Positions 11,864 through 23,084 of a DNA stretch of 64,000 bases are shown here, one piece after another; positions within the stretch are counted from its first letter, which is position 1; each line of letters opens with the position of its first letter. The notes below the pieces were generated by a model, which searched no databases, was not told the DNA's origin, and worked only from the letters and a program-made list of their open reading frames with translations. Source of the DNA: Bedellia somnulentella. Taxonomy: Eukaryota > Arthropoda > Insecta > Lepidoptera > Bedelliidae. The position numbers were made by a program, and so were the translations under genes. The stretch is from NCBI GenBank assembly GCA_963576735.1, contig OY755178.1:11222001-11286000 (forward strand), written 5' to 3'.

Positions 11864-12229
11864 GCAGCCGTGATAGCTCAATGGGTAGAACACCAGTTAT
11901 CGTGTAAACGCCTAGTGTTCAAATCCCAGGTCGGGCCTACACCAATTTCTCTTTTCTAAAGACATATGTGTGGTTAATTTATTATTGTTGTTAACGGTGA
12001 GGGAAAACATCGTGAGGAAACCCACATGGCTGAGTTGTACTTTGTCATGTGACAGTGTATTTGCACGATAACGGCAATATAGCTACCCCCTATAACGTGA
12101 GTACACTGTCCAAGCAAAACGTTAGTACTCTGAACACCAGGTGATAATGTCACGTGATGTTCAAAAGTATTAGTACCTCTGCCAACTCCTTTGGGGATAT
12201 TTGGCGTGAACGTTTATGTTATGTTATAA
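11864..12229 (+). repeat. SINE-B (tRNA-headed), full length with TSD
   Basis: The head gtgatagctcaatgggtaga (A box) plus gtgttcaaatcccaggtcgg (B box) is tRNA-derived. The body carries gtgaggaaacccacatggct, and the tail is ggcgtgaacgtttatgttat. The 10-bp direct repeat atgacaataa flanks it at 11854-11863 and 12230-12239, the signature of LINE-mediated insertion. Confidence 0.9.
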
Positions 12230-12239
12230 ATGACAATAA

Positions 12240-12639
12240 AACTCTGAACTTTGAGGCCAAGTATTTACCACTAAGCAACGGAGACAGTAGGATAGCAAAG
12301 TGAAATTCCAATTTTTTTTATGTCTTATTTTCAACAAAATTCCAATCACAAACTAAATTATTTTGAAACTTAAGTCAAATATAGTTAGTTCATTAATCTT
12401 GCAAACTGTCTTCAAAATGGAAATCCTAACTTTATAATCCGCGACATTCTAGATAAAATGAATAAATTTCATCAAACAATGAAATCTATTTAGTTCACTG
12501 AATGAGTGTCAACTAAACAAGCGACATGAAATTGCTTTTATCTTAGCGCTAAAAGCAGTAAGGGCACAGAATTTTTAGAACGCAATTATATGTAATAATA
12601 AAATAATAAACATGTCTATAATTTATTGACCCCTCCATT
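12240..12639. other. Interval without recognised feature
   Basis: AT-rich; nothing recognised. Confidence 0.4.
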
Positions 12640-13028
12640 CAAAGGTTGTCTGGAAGAGATCGCTTTTAGTGATAAGACTGCCAATTGTACTTTTGTTATT
12701 TAATTCTGTGTATTTGTAAATTTCTGTAAATGCTGTGTAGTGTCGGCTTAGAATAGCACTACCCCATTTCTTCCGGTGGGTGTACGTAAGAGGCGACTAA
12801 CGGTATTGGGGCTTTTAAGGGATTTTTGGGCGATGCGGTTGGAGACCCATCACCAACAACCTTTATTTCACCATCTTTTCCCCACTCAACTTTCCAAAAG
12901 TGGCTGAGGAGTTTCTAATTCCTTAGCTCTGGCTACCCCTTCTAGGGATTTATAGCCGTGAGTATATGCATGCATTGTAAATTTCTCTCCATTCTTGATG
13001 TAAAATAAAGAGTTTTCTATTCTATTCT
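12640..13028 (+). repeat. LINE 3'-end fragment, family C, split by a SINE-A
   Basis: gttgtctggaagagatcgct...taagactgcc...ttgtac continues to about 12737. It resumes after the SINE-A at 12974-13028 with tgtaaatttct, taaaataaagagttttct and a (TATTC)n tail. A clean case of a SINE inside an older LINE 3' UTR. Confidence 0.8.
12738..12973 (+). repeat. SINE-A copy nested in LINE-C 3' UTR
   Basis: Nearly complete plus-strand copy. The flanks tgtaaat (12731-12737) and tgtaaat (from 12974) form a short target-site duplication. Confidence 0.85.
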
Positions 13029-13030
13029 AT

Positions 13031-13615
13031 ATTATATCTAGCTTTCTACCAACGGCTTCGTCCGCGTGAAATTCGGTTATATTGCAGTATAAAGCACAAC
13101 GGCCTCCGTGGTCTCGCGGTTAAGCGCTTGGTTTCAAGTACGGAGGTCTCGGGTTCAATCCCCGGGGGACGGTAACCTTACAAATTTAATTTGTAACATT
13201 TAACTCAGTCTGGAAGGATATTGCAGGCTTGAATCACCTGATTATCTGAAAATTAAGATGATTCCGTGCTTCGGAGGGCACGTTAATACGTTACTATTAC
13301 GGTAGTAGTCGTCAGTTTGCCAACCCGCATTTGGCCAGCGTGGCGAACTATGGCCAAATCGCCCTATACAGGGTTGGCTCGAGCCCCTTGGTGGGGACAT
13401 ATATGGGCTGTGAGGGATAAAGCACAACTATAAGAAAAATTTACATTCCCACAATTTCCCTCGGGAAAATCATTTTTCGGGATAAAAAATACCCTATTAT
13501 TTAATCCGGACTTTTAACTATACGTCTGCAAATTTTCAAAGCAATCGGTTCAGCAATACGGCGTGAAAGCGGAACAAACAAACAAACTCACTTTCCTATT
13601 TATAATATTAGTTAG
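13031..13615. repeat. Dispersed repeat interrupted by SINE-C
   Basis: The outer parts, 13031-13100 (ctaccaacggcttcgtccgc) and 13417-13615 (atcggttcagcaatacggcg and aacaaactcac), resemble a repeat type widespread in insects. They are separated by the SINE at 13101-13416. The family name cannot be given from sequence alone. Confidence 0.6.
13101..13416 (+). repeat. SINE-C (tRNA-headed) with 12-bp TSD
   Basis: The head ggcctccgtggtctcgcggt (D-arm/A box) followed by tctcgggttcaatccccggg (T-arm/B box) is tRNA-like. The body carries gattccgtgcttcggagggc and the end is ccttggtggggac. Perfect duplication ataaagcacaac at 13089-13100 and 13417-13428. The head differs from SINE-B, so it is a separate family. 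Confidence 0.85.
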
Positions 13616-13625
13616 GCTAAGGATA

Positions 13626-13871
13626 ACATACATACATACATACAAACATATTCTCATGGTCACAAATCACAAAAAGGGGTAGCCAGAGCTTAAAAGCATT
13701 CAAGCCACATTTGAAATAGGTAACAAGGTGGTAAAACTAAAGTATTGTTGGTAATTTCTCCAACCGCATCGCCCAAAAAAGTACTTAAAAAAGCACTATA
13801 ACCTTAGTCGCCTTTTTCGAAACCCGTGAGTAGAAAGGGGTAGTGATATTCTAAGCCGGCTCTACATGGTA
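13626..13871 (-). repeat. SINE-A copy, diverged
   Basis: Recognisable from aaaaaggggtagccagagct, ccaaccgcatcgcccaaaaa and ctaagccggctctacatggt. Many substitutions suggest an old copy. Confidence 0.75.
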
Positions 13872-13899
13872 ATGTTTTTATACATAAATAAAAGATTGA

Positions 13900-13998
13900 A
13901 GAGAAGAAATCGCGTTAAGGTGATAAGTCCGCCTTTGTACATAGATTGTTGTAACTATTTTGTAAAATACTTATTTCCATACAATAAAGTGTTTAAAT
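13900..13998 (+). repeat. LINE 3'-end fragment, family C
   Basis: aaatcgcgttaaggtgataa, then gtccgcctttgtacat and caataaagtgtttaaat. Same 3' UTR type as at 37475. Confidence 0.65.
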
Positions 13999-14349
13999 CA
14001 ATAAAATACATAAACGTATTATAACTGTATAAATAGTGATAGATGAGCTGTTGACCTAGTAAGGTTAACTGGTAATGGTATATATGGCCGAGAAAGGAAT
14101 GCTGCTGCGACACTCCCGAGTGAATAAATTTAAATATACAATAAATAGTTTTAAGTAAATTAGAAAAGTTTCTGACCAGTTTCCTTTTTAATTTTCCGCC
14201 AGTAGCTTTGCGTCTAAGATTCTGACCAACCTCAAAAATGGACATGATTAATTTAGACTTACATTTTGTATGAAAATTATTTGATTTCTTGTCACTTATT
14301 GTACATTGCATTGCATTGCACGTCAATCGTCATCGTCAAACGTCATCTT

Positions 14350-14371
14350 TCTAAGCTGACACTACACAGCA
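14350..14371 (-). repeat. SINE-A 5' terminal fragment
   Basis: Only the terminal ~22 bp (ttctaagctgacactacaca) remain. Confidence 0.55.
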
Positions 14372-15474
14372 ACCTTGATACCTTCTCGTTTTCATTACCA
14401 CATAGCTGAATAAAATGAGCTATGTAAGTTTAATTAAGATGTGATTGCTCTCCGCTTATCACATTATAGATTACTAGTGGTCCACCCCGGCTTCGCACGG
14501 ATCGTGTGTAGTATTTTTCACTACCTACCCCCAACGATATTTAGCGTGGTGATATATAGCCTACGTTACTTAAAAAAGTCTTAGCTTTCCTTTGGTGAAA
14601 GAGTTTTTATAATCGGTCTTGTAGATTTTAAGCCAATTTATTACAATCAAACAAAGTTTTTGTCTTAATAATATTAGTGTAGGAAATAACAGGCGTGCAT
14701 ATTTTCTATGAAGAGTTAAAGCACATTACCCGTATTTTCTGTTTTCCCTTTTTAGCTCTTCATATGTATTTTGCAATCAACAGTAAACCGTGTTTCTTTT
14801 CTCATAATAGAATTACCCTCCCTTATAGTATACCAAATGAAGCTGAATACTAATTATTTTGAGTATTATGTCATTATGATCAATTACTATTTGACTCATC
14901 AGTCAGATTCAATAGTATCAAGACAATTATCTACCAACTGTTATAGTTAAGATTATGTATAATTGGTTACTAATTGGTGATAAATCAATCAATTTAGTTG
15001 TATTTTACGACCCGGCCAGGCTTTCTACTGCTAGCAAAGAAAACTTACTATTATATAATTCCATTTCCTTTGATTAGTTGGAATACTTTACACTTATGAG
15101 TTATATAGCTTTTTAGAAGTAAGGAGATTAAGAAAATCATTACTATGCCATTGTACTTGCATGAAATATACAATAAATTAGTTCGACTATCAGGCCAAAA
15201 TATACAGAAAGAGATCACTATCGGTCAATCAATTGCCAAGTATAACTACCTACGAATAATGAAAGCTTTGGCCGTCGTCAAACCTTCTAACCTAAGGTAG
15301 CCTCTTAACCTATTTTTGTACATTAAAGTCTTTTATGTATATTCTTGGTTATCCAATCGAAAGAAAGAATTTAGGTGAAGCAAATAATGTATAAATCAAT
15401 GTGTGTTCAGAATACCACGAACTAGTTTATTTTCGTAGAAGTTATACGAGGAGACTACTTGTAAGGGTAGCGGG
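14372..15474. other. Interval with one repeat-like patch
   Basis: 14473-14600 begins ctagtggtccaccccggctt, resembling an insect-wide dispersed repeat start. The rest is AT-rich and unassigned. Confidence 0.4.
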
Positions 15475-15605
15475 GCTGGAAACTGTTCAGCGATGGGACT
15501 GGGATCTTACAATCTTTCGCGTTCTCAACTCTCAGAAGCGGATGAGGAATTCCTAATTTTCAAACACTGGCTACCTCTATTTTGGTTATATCCATGAGTC
15601 CCATA
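15475..15605 (+). repeat. SINE-A copy, strongly decayed
   Basis: Matches in order: gcgatg, ctcaactctcagaagc, tgaggaattcctaatttt, ctggctacctctattttggt, tccatgagt. Older than most copies here. Confidence 0.5.
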
Positions 15606-17239
15606 CAATATATACGTATCGGTAGGTTTTTATTATTTGTATTCCCATTCCCGCCTTTTGACCCGTCCAAAGGTCATCACTCCCTATTACAGAATCCACC
15701 CGAGAAGCTCCATGGACATTACGATAATGCACTCGTAATGTGAAGCTGTCAAGTTAATTATCTACATCAATCGACAAGTTTGGATCAATTCTGCTAAGTT
15801 TATAAACACTAGGATTTCTTTTACTAGTTTATTTATAAGTTCCCTTGAATTTTATCATAGATTTTTTCGATTGCTATTGTTTTCACAACCAATATTTATT
15901 CGAGAATAGCACTGAGCTTTCTGTGGTGTCGTATTTTTGTAAGTAAATTTGCTAAAAAAATTCTTCACATACACTGTTTTTCAAATGATATACATGTTTA
16001 AATGTGTAAATGGGAACTTTGGCCCTGCTTAGTAAAAAGTTGCAGTCTGAACTAACATTAGCTATCTTAACTTGGTCAGTAACTAATCCAACACATAGGG
16101 TTATTTCTGTGTTATATTAATTTTATATTCAGTTACTTACTTATTTGAAAAGATTATCTTTACGTTATTTATGATGTGGTGAATTTTAATGCACCCTATA
16201 ATCACTGAATAAAACTGTTTTTCTGTCTCTCTTTTATATACCTTCGTTACAGCATTATGTCAAATCTCCCGAAACATTATAATAATATGAATTAGTGAAT
16301 AACTGAGTATCCTTTTTGAATGGTCGAATATCAAACTTTTAAGACAACTAGTTAATGAAAAGTACAATTACAGTTTTGTTAGCAGCATTGGCCCACTGAT
16401 GTCATACCGCAGCCTCGAGCAGTGAAAGTGAAGAGAAAATCAAAAATGTCGCAAGTCCACTTTCAAAGCCTTGCCGTGGCCGACTGGTCCTATGCACTAA
16501 GTACGCAGTATTGAGGATTGAGGCTTTCACCGGATGTTTTGTTGTTATGTAAATTATCTCACTTCAACTTTGCACATGAATGTTACTCATTTGTTATGAG
16601 AGGTAACTGTGTAAGATGCTGACGCCCGTTAGACTTTTTCTTTGCTGTGACAATGAAATTAAGGAGGATATGTATATCTAATCCAACATCCAAAACTATA
16701 AGGAGACAAATTTTAGGTGTATCTCCAAATGAAATACAATTAACATACAAACAATGGTTTATACAGTCCAACCAGAAACCTTTAAATGTCATAAAAGTTA
16801 TTTCAAAATAAATCAGAAGCAAAACCATTTGATGGCTGTCTTTTCAAAGTAAAATAATTCATAGCAAAGGGATTACATAATGTATTTGACACAAACATGG
16901 TTCCATATGCTTTATAGGAATACGGTGTGACAGCCCAATGCAAAGTTTTGATTACAATTCGCTCATAATACGAGTGTGTTGCATGTAGCTCCAAAATTGG
17001 CAAATAGCAACATATACTTATTTAATATTGCATTTATATTTTTTCATGTGTACGTAATTGTCAAAATATATAAGAGTGTTGTAATATTTTTATGTTTTTA
17101 CGAATAAAATATACATAACGATTTATAAATATAATAACTTTTAGCACTTCATAATTAATTCTAAGATTATGATTAGTAGATTATTATTCTAGGTAAAAAC
17201 CTAACATGACCTTACTGACTAACAGGCTGTTAGTATATA
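15606..17239. other. Interval with a weak tRNA-like trace
   Basis: 16470-16545 (gccgtggccgactggtccta) resembles a SINE head but lacks a clear T-arm. Open frames near 16.6-17.0 kb show no domain. Nothing else recognised. Confidence 0.35.
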
Positions 17240-17345
17240 CGTTGTTATTTTATGCTTGTTAAGTTCTGGGGCAGAGCTGCTGATGTTGGGTCCATATTTA
17301 TTCTACAAAAAAGAGCTATAAGAGCTATTTATAATTAAAGTTCAC
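17240..17345 (+). pseudogene. Jockey-type LINE ORF2 C-terminal relic
   Basis: From 17267 the frame reads WGRAADVGSIFILQKRAIRA, then IYNL. This is the block seen just after the RT palm in jockey-superfamily LINEs. About 25 codons survive; the frame breaks on both sides. Assignment rests on this one motif. Confidence 0.5.
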
Positions 17346-17584
17346 AAGATTCCCTTAGACAATCGTTGAAAATCATAAATCGTTGAAAAACATCATGCAT
17401 GATGATGAGTGAGAAAAAAATTGAAATCTTTTCAAAAAAACTGTGACAGACATAATTAAAGTGTTAGAGATATGAATAAAATTTCAATTGAACAGTTAGT
17501 ACAGAAAGTCAAAATAAAATCCTTCTTATATTATTTTAATGTTTTTTGACATGAATTCCTCATGTGGGGATTATTACTCATAAT

Positions 17585-17673
17585 GGCGGGGTTTGAACCC
17601 GCGACCTTCGGGTATACGCCCCCGGCAGAGCGACGGGGGCGTATACCCGAAGGTCGCGGGTTCAAACCCCGCC
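17585..17673. repeat. Perfect 40-bp inverted repeat of tRNA-like sequence
   Basis: Arm 17585-17624 and arm 17634-17673 are exact reverse complements with a 9-bp spacer (gcagagcga). Each arm carries the T-arm sequence cgcgggttcaaaccccgcc. The right arm is followed by gtgtcgaaatttttctttcc, as in the tRNA-like units at 33.7-35.3 kb. The left flank carries cctcatgtggggattattac, also shared with those units. An open frame starting inside the palindrome is probably chance. Confidence 0.9.
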
Positions 17674-17689
17674 AGTGTCGAAATTTTTC

Positions 17690-18204
17690 TTTCCTTTAAT
17701 AACATCTTTTATTTATCCTTCTTATATTCTTTAAAATTTTATAATAAAATACCTGATTACATTTTAAATACAACAGAAAAGAAATACAAAGTATTCATTT
17801 ATTCAGAAAAGAAATTCAGTCTTCATTTAAAAGCTTATTACAGTTTAAATGATTATATGATAGATAAAACTGCTTGGTGCCATCAGGGCTCTATTCAGGA
17901 TATTTCCAGACATACACCAACATTGTAATATGACTGTGAAAAGATGTGTGTTGCTGGGTTTCTTACGGGTTCTTCTCGCAACAATACACCTTCCGAATCC
18001 GAAATAGAGTCAGTAGAGATAATGTTACCTTTTTTAAATTAGGGATGAATGAGAGTATTATAAACGGAAGAGTAAACAAATATAATCAGAATTATTAGTA
18101 AGTATAATCAGTGTTATTGTGAGTCAACCATAAAAGATAGACATATACAGTTGCGAGAAATTTTTTAGACAATTTTATGTAGAATATTTCCGTCATACAT
18201 GATT
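17690..18204. other. Interval without recognised feature
   Basis: AT-rich; nothing recognised. Confidence 0.4.
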
Positions 18205-18470
18205 TCTATGTAAGTTTAACCATTAAGGTTGCTGCTAATGGAGTAACTTCTCCCGTTTTCCCAAAATTCCCCTTCACTATTCTGCTGAAAAGTATACTAT
18301 AACCTGCCCAGGAGTATGAAGAATAATTGTGCCAAGTTTCGTTAAAATCCATCGAGTCGTTTTTGTTTCCATAAGGAACATACAAACCGACAGACAGACA
18401 GACAAAAATTTTACTGATTGCATTTTTGGCATCAGTATCGATCACTAATCACCCCCTGATAGCTTTTTTG
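18205..18470 (-). repeat. Dispersed repeat fragment
   Basis: Contains cttctcccgttttcccaaaa, caagtttcgttaaaatccat and a (GACA)n stretch, phrases typical of a repeat class common in moth genomes. No coding or terminal structure; family not named. Confidence 0.45.
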
Positions 18471-19282
18471 AAAATATATTTCATGTACAGAATTGACCTC
18501 TCTACAGATTTATTATAAGTATAGATAAATTAATTTACTTCTCATCAGATTTTAAATAATTTAACATTAATTAACAATCATAATTCATCAATCAGCTTTA
18601 AAAACTGTACATTTTCATTTATTAAATTTGATTCAGATATTTTATCTCTTATAATATAATGAGATAAAATGGGCTTTTTACCTGAATGTAGACTTGCAAA
18701 CAGGCTGTTGAATGAAACCCGTAATTAGTGTCAATTAATGAAGAGCTGCTTTTTAATCAAAATCTCTGCTTTTATATGTTAAGTTATGCTGACGTTTAAA
18801 CAATTGTTCGTATTGAATGAGAGTATGGACAGACGTTAAACGTTATTAAACGTTAAACGTTATTTTAAGATTTGAAATTATTATTTTACTTAAGACTGGT
18901 TTAACATCACACCTATTATGCGTTAGGCAATGGATTAAAACTATTAAATTAATATGAATAATGTTTTCATAGTAAAAAGTTTATGAACACTTTTTTTTTT
19001 ACCTTCACGTATATTATTAAACACACACTGATGCCACCAAATCAATTAACAGCCAGAATTTTTAAATATGTACTGGCAGCTTAGCCAACCCACATAAATG
19101 TTGCAATTTTAAATTTATATCATGACTATTCATGACAGTGCTCCTCATTGCCTGATCTGGAGTTTTTGGCTAATCTAAAAAATTACAATATTTAATTCTT
19201 TCATAAACCATAATACAACGATGATTACATTTAATAAAAATAATTATAATATAAAATTGAATATAATATAATTATTATAATT
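18471..19282. other. AT-rich interval
   Basis: A short direct repeat of gttaaacgttatt lies at 18834-18872. The last ~60 bp before the Dong copy are TAA/AAT-rich, a plausible target for that element. Confidence 0.45.
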
Positions 19283-21037
19283 CATGGCTCATGAGGGTCC
19301 TCGAGCTGTACAAAATTGATAGTACAGTTCGACACTTCCTCGGGCAGTGTATGGGGTGCTGGAGAACGATCCTGAGTTTAGACGGTCAGCGGATGACGGA
19401 CGTGGATGACCAAATTGATATAAAGCGAGGGATTTTCCAGGGCGATTGCCTGAGTCCAGTTTGGTTTTGCTTGGCCCTGAACCCTTTAAGTACACTCTTG
19501 GAGAATTCGGGGACAGGCTTTCAGTTTTGGAGAGGCGGACCACGCTTGCCTCATCTCCTTTACATGGATGACCTGAAGCTTTACGCCCCCACGGCTGACA
19601 GATTGGCGGAGCTACTGACGATCACTAACGATTTCAGTGGTTCCGTCAAGATGGAGCTCGGGGTCGATAAGTGTGCGGTCATTCATATTGAGAAGGGGCA
19701 TGTCGTGCACTCTGATGGTGTCGATGTCGGCACCAATCATTTGAGGGCACTCTCTGAGGCTGAAACATACCGGTATCTGGGCATGTCACAAACCATCGGT
19801 GTGAAGGTGGCAGACGTGAAACAGGGTGTTTGCGAGGAGTTTTGTGAACACCTGAAAAGTGTGCTTAATAGCTACTTGTCAGGCGTTAATAAGATCCGAG
19901 CCATTAACTCCTGGGTCATGCCTGTACTGATGTACACATTTGGCGTGCTCAGATGGACTCAGACCGAACTCGACGCTCTGGACAGACGAGTCCGCACGAT
20001 GATGACCTCTCATCGAATGCATCATCCGAGGTCGTCGGTTATGAGATTGTATATCCCGCGGAAGTGTGGTGGTCGAGGCCTCTTGAGTGCCAAAACCATG
20101 CACAACCGCGAGGTATGCAACCTCAGAAACTATTTTTTGACGATGACGGATGATAGTATTCGGTGAGTGGTGGGTGGTCGCTAGTGATAAAGGACTGACT
20201 CCCTTATCGTTGGCCTCACAGGATTGGCGAACCCCGGAGGTACTTAGCACCTCTGATCGGGAGTCCGTATGGAAAGAGAAGGAACTGCACGGGAGGTTTT
20301 ACAAGGTACTTCACGAACCTTTCGTGGACCGTAAAGCCTCCCTGCATTGGCTGGTTGGCTGCAACCGAAGGTTTTGTCTGTGCAATACAAGACCAGGTTA
20401 TCAAGACGCGGAACTATCGGAAATACATCCTAAAGAACGGTACCACAGACATCTGTCGAGCATGTGGCCGTCCCGGAGAGTCACTTAGGCATGTTATTTC
20501 CGGTTGTTCGGCTCTTGCTAACACTGAGTACTTGCACAGACACAACCAAGCAGGCAAAATCCTGCATCAGGAGCTCGCTCTGAAATACGGACTCTTGCAA
20601 CAGAGGCTGCCGTATTACAAGTATCTGCCAGAGCCAATCCTAGAAAACGACCGTGCCAAAATCTATTGGGACCGATCCGTTATCACGGACAGGACTATTC
20701 TAGCGAATAAGCCTGATATCGTGGTATGGGATCGGTCGCAGTCGAGGGTATTTCTAGTGGATGTCACTATCCCTCATGACGAGGGTCTCGTGAAAGCCGA
20801 CACCGAAAAGCGTCGGAAATATCTCGATCTGGCCCACGAGATCACCGACATGTGGGGTGTGACTTCGACAGAAATAATCCTAATTGTTTTGTCCGCGAAC
20901 GGGTTAATTCCAACCAGCCTCGCGACCAACTTGAGGCGGTTGGATTTCTGTGGCGTGTCGGTTCCAACACAAATGCAGAAAGCGGTGCTGCTCGATACGG
21001 CTCGGATCGTCCGTCGGTTCTTGAACCTGACTCCCTG
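19283..21037 (+). pseudogene. Dong/R4 polyprotein, 3' half, two frameshifts
   Basis: Frame 1 (19291-20166) holds the later RT motifs: GIFQGDCLSPVWFCLALNPL, YMDDLKLYA and RYLGMS. The reading then passes to a second frame near 20164 and a third near 20350. The third carries a zinc-finger motif CRACGRPGESLRHVISGC (CX2CX8HX4C, from 20454). After that comes a restriction-like endonuclease core: KPDIVVWD (20709), VDVTIPHDE, then EKRRKYLDLAHE. The stop is at about 21037. The APE endonuclease found in the other LINEs is absent, as expected. Earlier RT motifs and the N-terminus are lost, so the copy is dead. Confidence 0.87.
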
Positions 21038-21143
21038 ACCCCGACCGACTGTGCTTTTGTTGGGGAGTACCGCCTCTCCCATTTAAAATTTATATTTTCA
21101 TTTTCGGCCACGGGAGAGGCGAGGAACTAAAAATCATGCCTAT
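19283..21143 (+). mobile_element. Dong/R4-type LINE copy 1, 5'-truncated
   Basis: GC-rich island in AT-rich DNA. It begins abruptly inside the RT domain and ends with an ~100-bp 3' UTR directly against (ATA)n at 21144. The 5' 425 bp match 63575-64000 with about 13 differences by eye. R4/Dong elements encode a restriction-like endonuclease and are known to enter TAA repeats; both features are seen here. Confidence 0.88.
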
Positions 21144-21300
21144 AATAATAATAATAAAACTCTTTATTGCACATTTACAAAAAAACAACAATTACAAAAA
21201 AAAATCGGTACAAAAGCCAAGGTACAACTGGCGGTCTTATCACTAAGAGCGATCTCTTCCAGACAACCCATGAATGGAAAGATTTGCTGGATTAAAAACA
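21144..21300 (-). repeat. LINE 3'-end fragment, family C
   Basis: Minus strand: gggttgtctggaagagatcg...agtgataagaccgcc, gtgcaataaagagttttatt, ending in (ATT)n. That tail is what the Dong copy abuts. The upstream part continues as in the plus-strand copy at 25360 (aatctttccattcatggg). Confidence 0.75.
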
Positions 21301-22280
21301 TGTTCGGTAGATGTCCAATAAATTTAACTGATTTGCTTAAAAACTAAAATTATTCATCAAACTATTATCTATCTATTTAATGAAGTTCTATTGATTATGT
21401 AACTTACAGTTCAACTTTAAGGGGCTCCGTAGCTGTCTGTCAAAATTTTATAGATTGATATGAAAATGAAAATACTTAATAAAATATGCTGTAATTAAAT
21501 ACCTATATAAAAATTTAAAGATATTACTGTATTCTTAATACTAAGATCATACCTATATTCATTAGATACAAAAGTCCTTCTTAATTACATTTTGGATCAA
21601 AGCAGTATTATTATTATTTTTACTATATTTATTTCCGAACTGATGCAGCAGCCTCATAGCTGTTTTTAATAGATTTTGGAGTCATAATAGCACACCTTAA
21701 GCACCCTTATTGTACATGCATATTGTAAATGTAATCCCTATTTGAATAAAGTAAACTCTATCGGATTAATTTGTAAAAGCGTTGACGTTGATAGCAATTT
21801 AAACCTCGCGACCCCTAATTCTAGCACCTTTTGTAATGTACATAATAAATTGGACTCCCCCAATATTTTACAATTACTTATGAATATTTATTAGCGATTC
21901 TAAAGGAGGGAACATCTAGTACCAAAGTCATATTTCGGTACAGATATAAAGGATGATCAATCTTTTTGCCGCTTGAACAAAGTTTTGTAATTTTATCTTC
22001 GGGACAATTGATGAAGTAAGCAAAAATCGTTTATTGGAAAAAAAGTTTCTTTGCTGTTTCATTATTCAGCGATTCTTTTCCGATTCGTTTGTATTCAATT
22101 TGTTTTTTGTTTTCAAACTGAAGATCATTGGCGGTGATTTCAGCTATCAATTAAGTTTAAAGAAATACTTTTAATAGTTAATTATTTTTTATTTAGATAG
22201 GTATATCATAATTATAATTGTGAAAATCTATAGTTTTGCTTTTTTATTGTGAAACAACACCATTATGCAAATAGTAAGGT
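21301..22280. other. Interval without recognised feature
   Basis: AT-rich; nothing recognised apart from aaggggctccgtagc near 21420, a possible scrap of repeat E. Confidence 0.4.
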
Positions 22281-22806
22281 AAAAAAACAACCGAAAATTA
22301 ACAATCAAGTACTAAAAAGTAAGATATAAGTTTTTTAATTAAATATGAGTACTGTGATTAACATCTTAGGAATTTCTTTATTTCACACGCGTCATTTCAA
22401 CTTACCTAAATCTTAAAATTCTCTTAAATGAATTTGTGAGTCGGTGCCAGAATGCGTGATAATCTGATAATGGATAATAAGTGTGTATTTCGCACATCAT
22501 ATACATGTACAATGTAGGATACCTACATGGTAGGGTAAATTGATTTTTGTATTACCATATAAAACGTTAGGTGATAAATATTTATTGTTTAGATTTTAAT
22601 AATCAGAGATAGAAAGTAGGTTGAAATTAATTTTGTTTGACTGGCACCGACTCAAAAATTAATTTAAGAGAGTTTTAATATTTAGGTAGGTTGAACTGAC
22701 GCGTGTGGAATAAAGAAATTCCTAAGGTGTTAATCACAGTACTCATATTTAATTAAAAAACTTATTTCTTACGTTTTAGTACTTGATTATTTATTTTCGG
22801 TTTTTT
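22281..22806. mobile_element. Non-coding element with ~165-bp terminal inverted repeats
   Basis: Arm 22281-22450 and arm 22641-22806 are reverse complements at roughly 90% by eye. The outer parts carry ccgaaaat and caagtactaaaa; the inner ends are gagtcggtgccag and ctggcaccgactc. The ~190-bp loop has no ORF. Fits a foldback or non-autonomous DNA element. No clear target duplication was found. Confidence 0.8.
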
Positions 22807-23079
22807 CAACTCTGAAGTCGTTTATCTAAAATTATTATTTTATAAAAAATATTTTATTTTACGAGTTTTAGAGATGAGTAGATCTGGCAAAGATGCTTTT
22901 CGGATGAGGAAGCGACGGTTACTGTATTATTCTTCGTATTTCCAGTATTGCTATTATTGTACGAATTAAAGATTTTGGCATATTGCACAGTATTAAATAG
23001 GCTCAACCATATGTAACTTTACATTGTTATTGAAATCCCTCGAAAGGCGATGGTCTACAATTCTACATCTTGACTCAAA
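22807..23079. other. Interval without recognised feature
   Basis: AT-rich; nothing recognised. Confidence 0.35.
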
Positions 23080-23084
23080 AAATA

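Noticed and set aside
16583..17003. Minus-strand open frames near 16.6-17.0 kb
   Set aside because: AT-rich composition, hydrophobic low-complexity product, no motif and no neighbour; probably chance.
17593..17928. 111-codon open frame
   Set aside because: Begins inside the tRNA-like palindrome with a cysteine-free, low-complexity continuation; an artefact of the palindrome.
20774..21111. Minus-strand open frames over the Dong endonuclease
   Set aside because: They overlap a conserved plus-strand coding region; shadows of its GC-rich codons.
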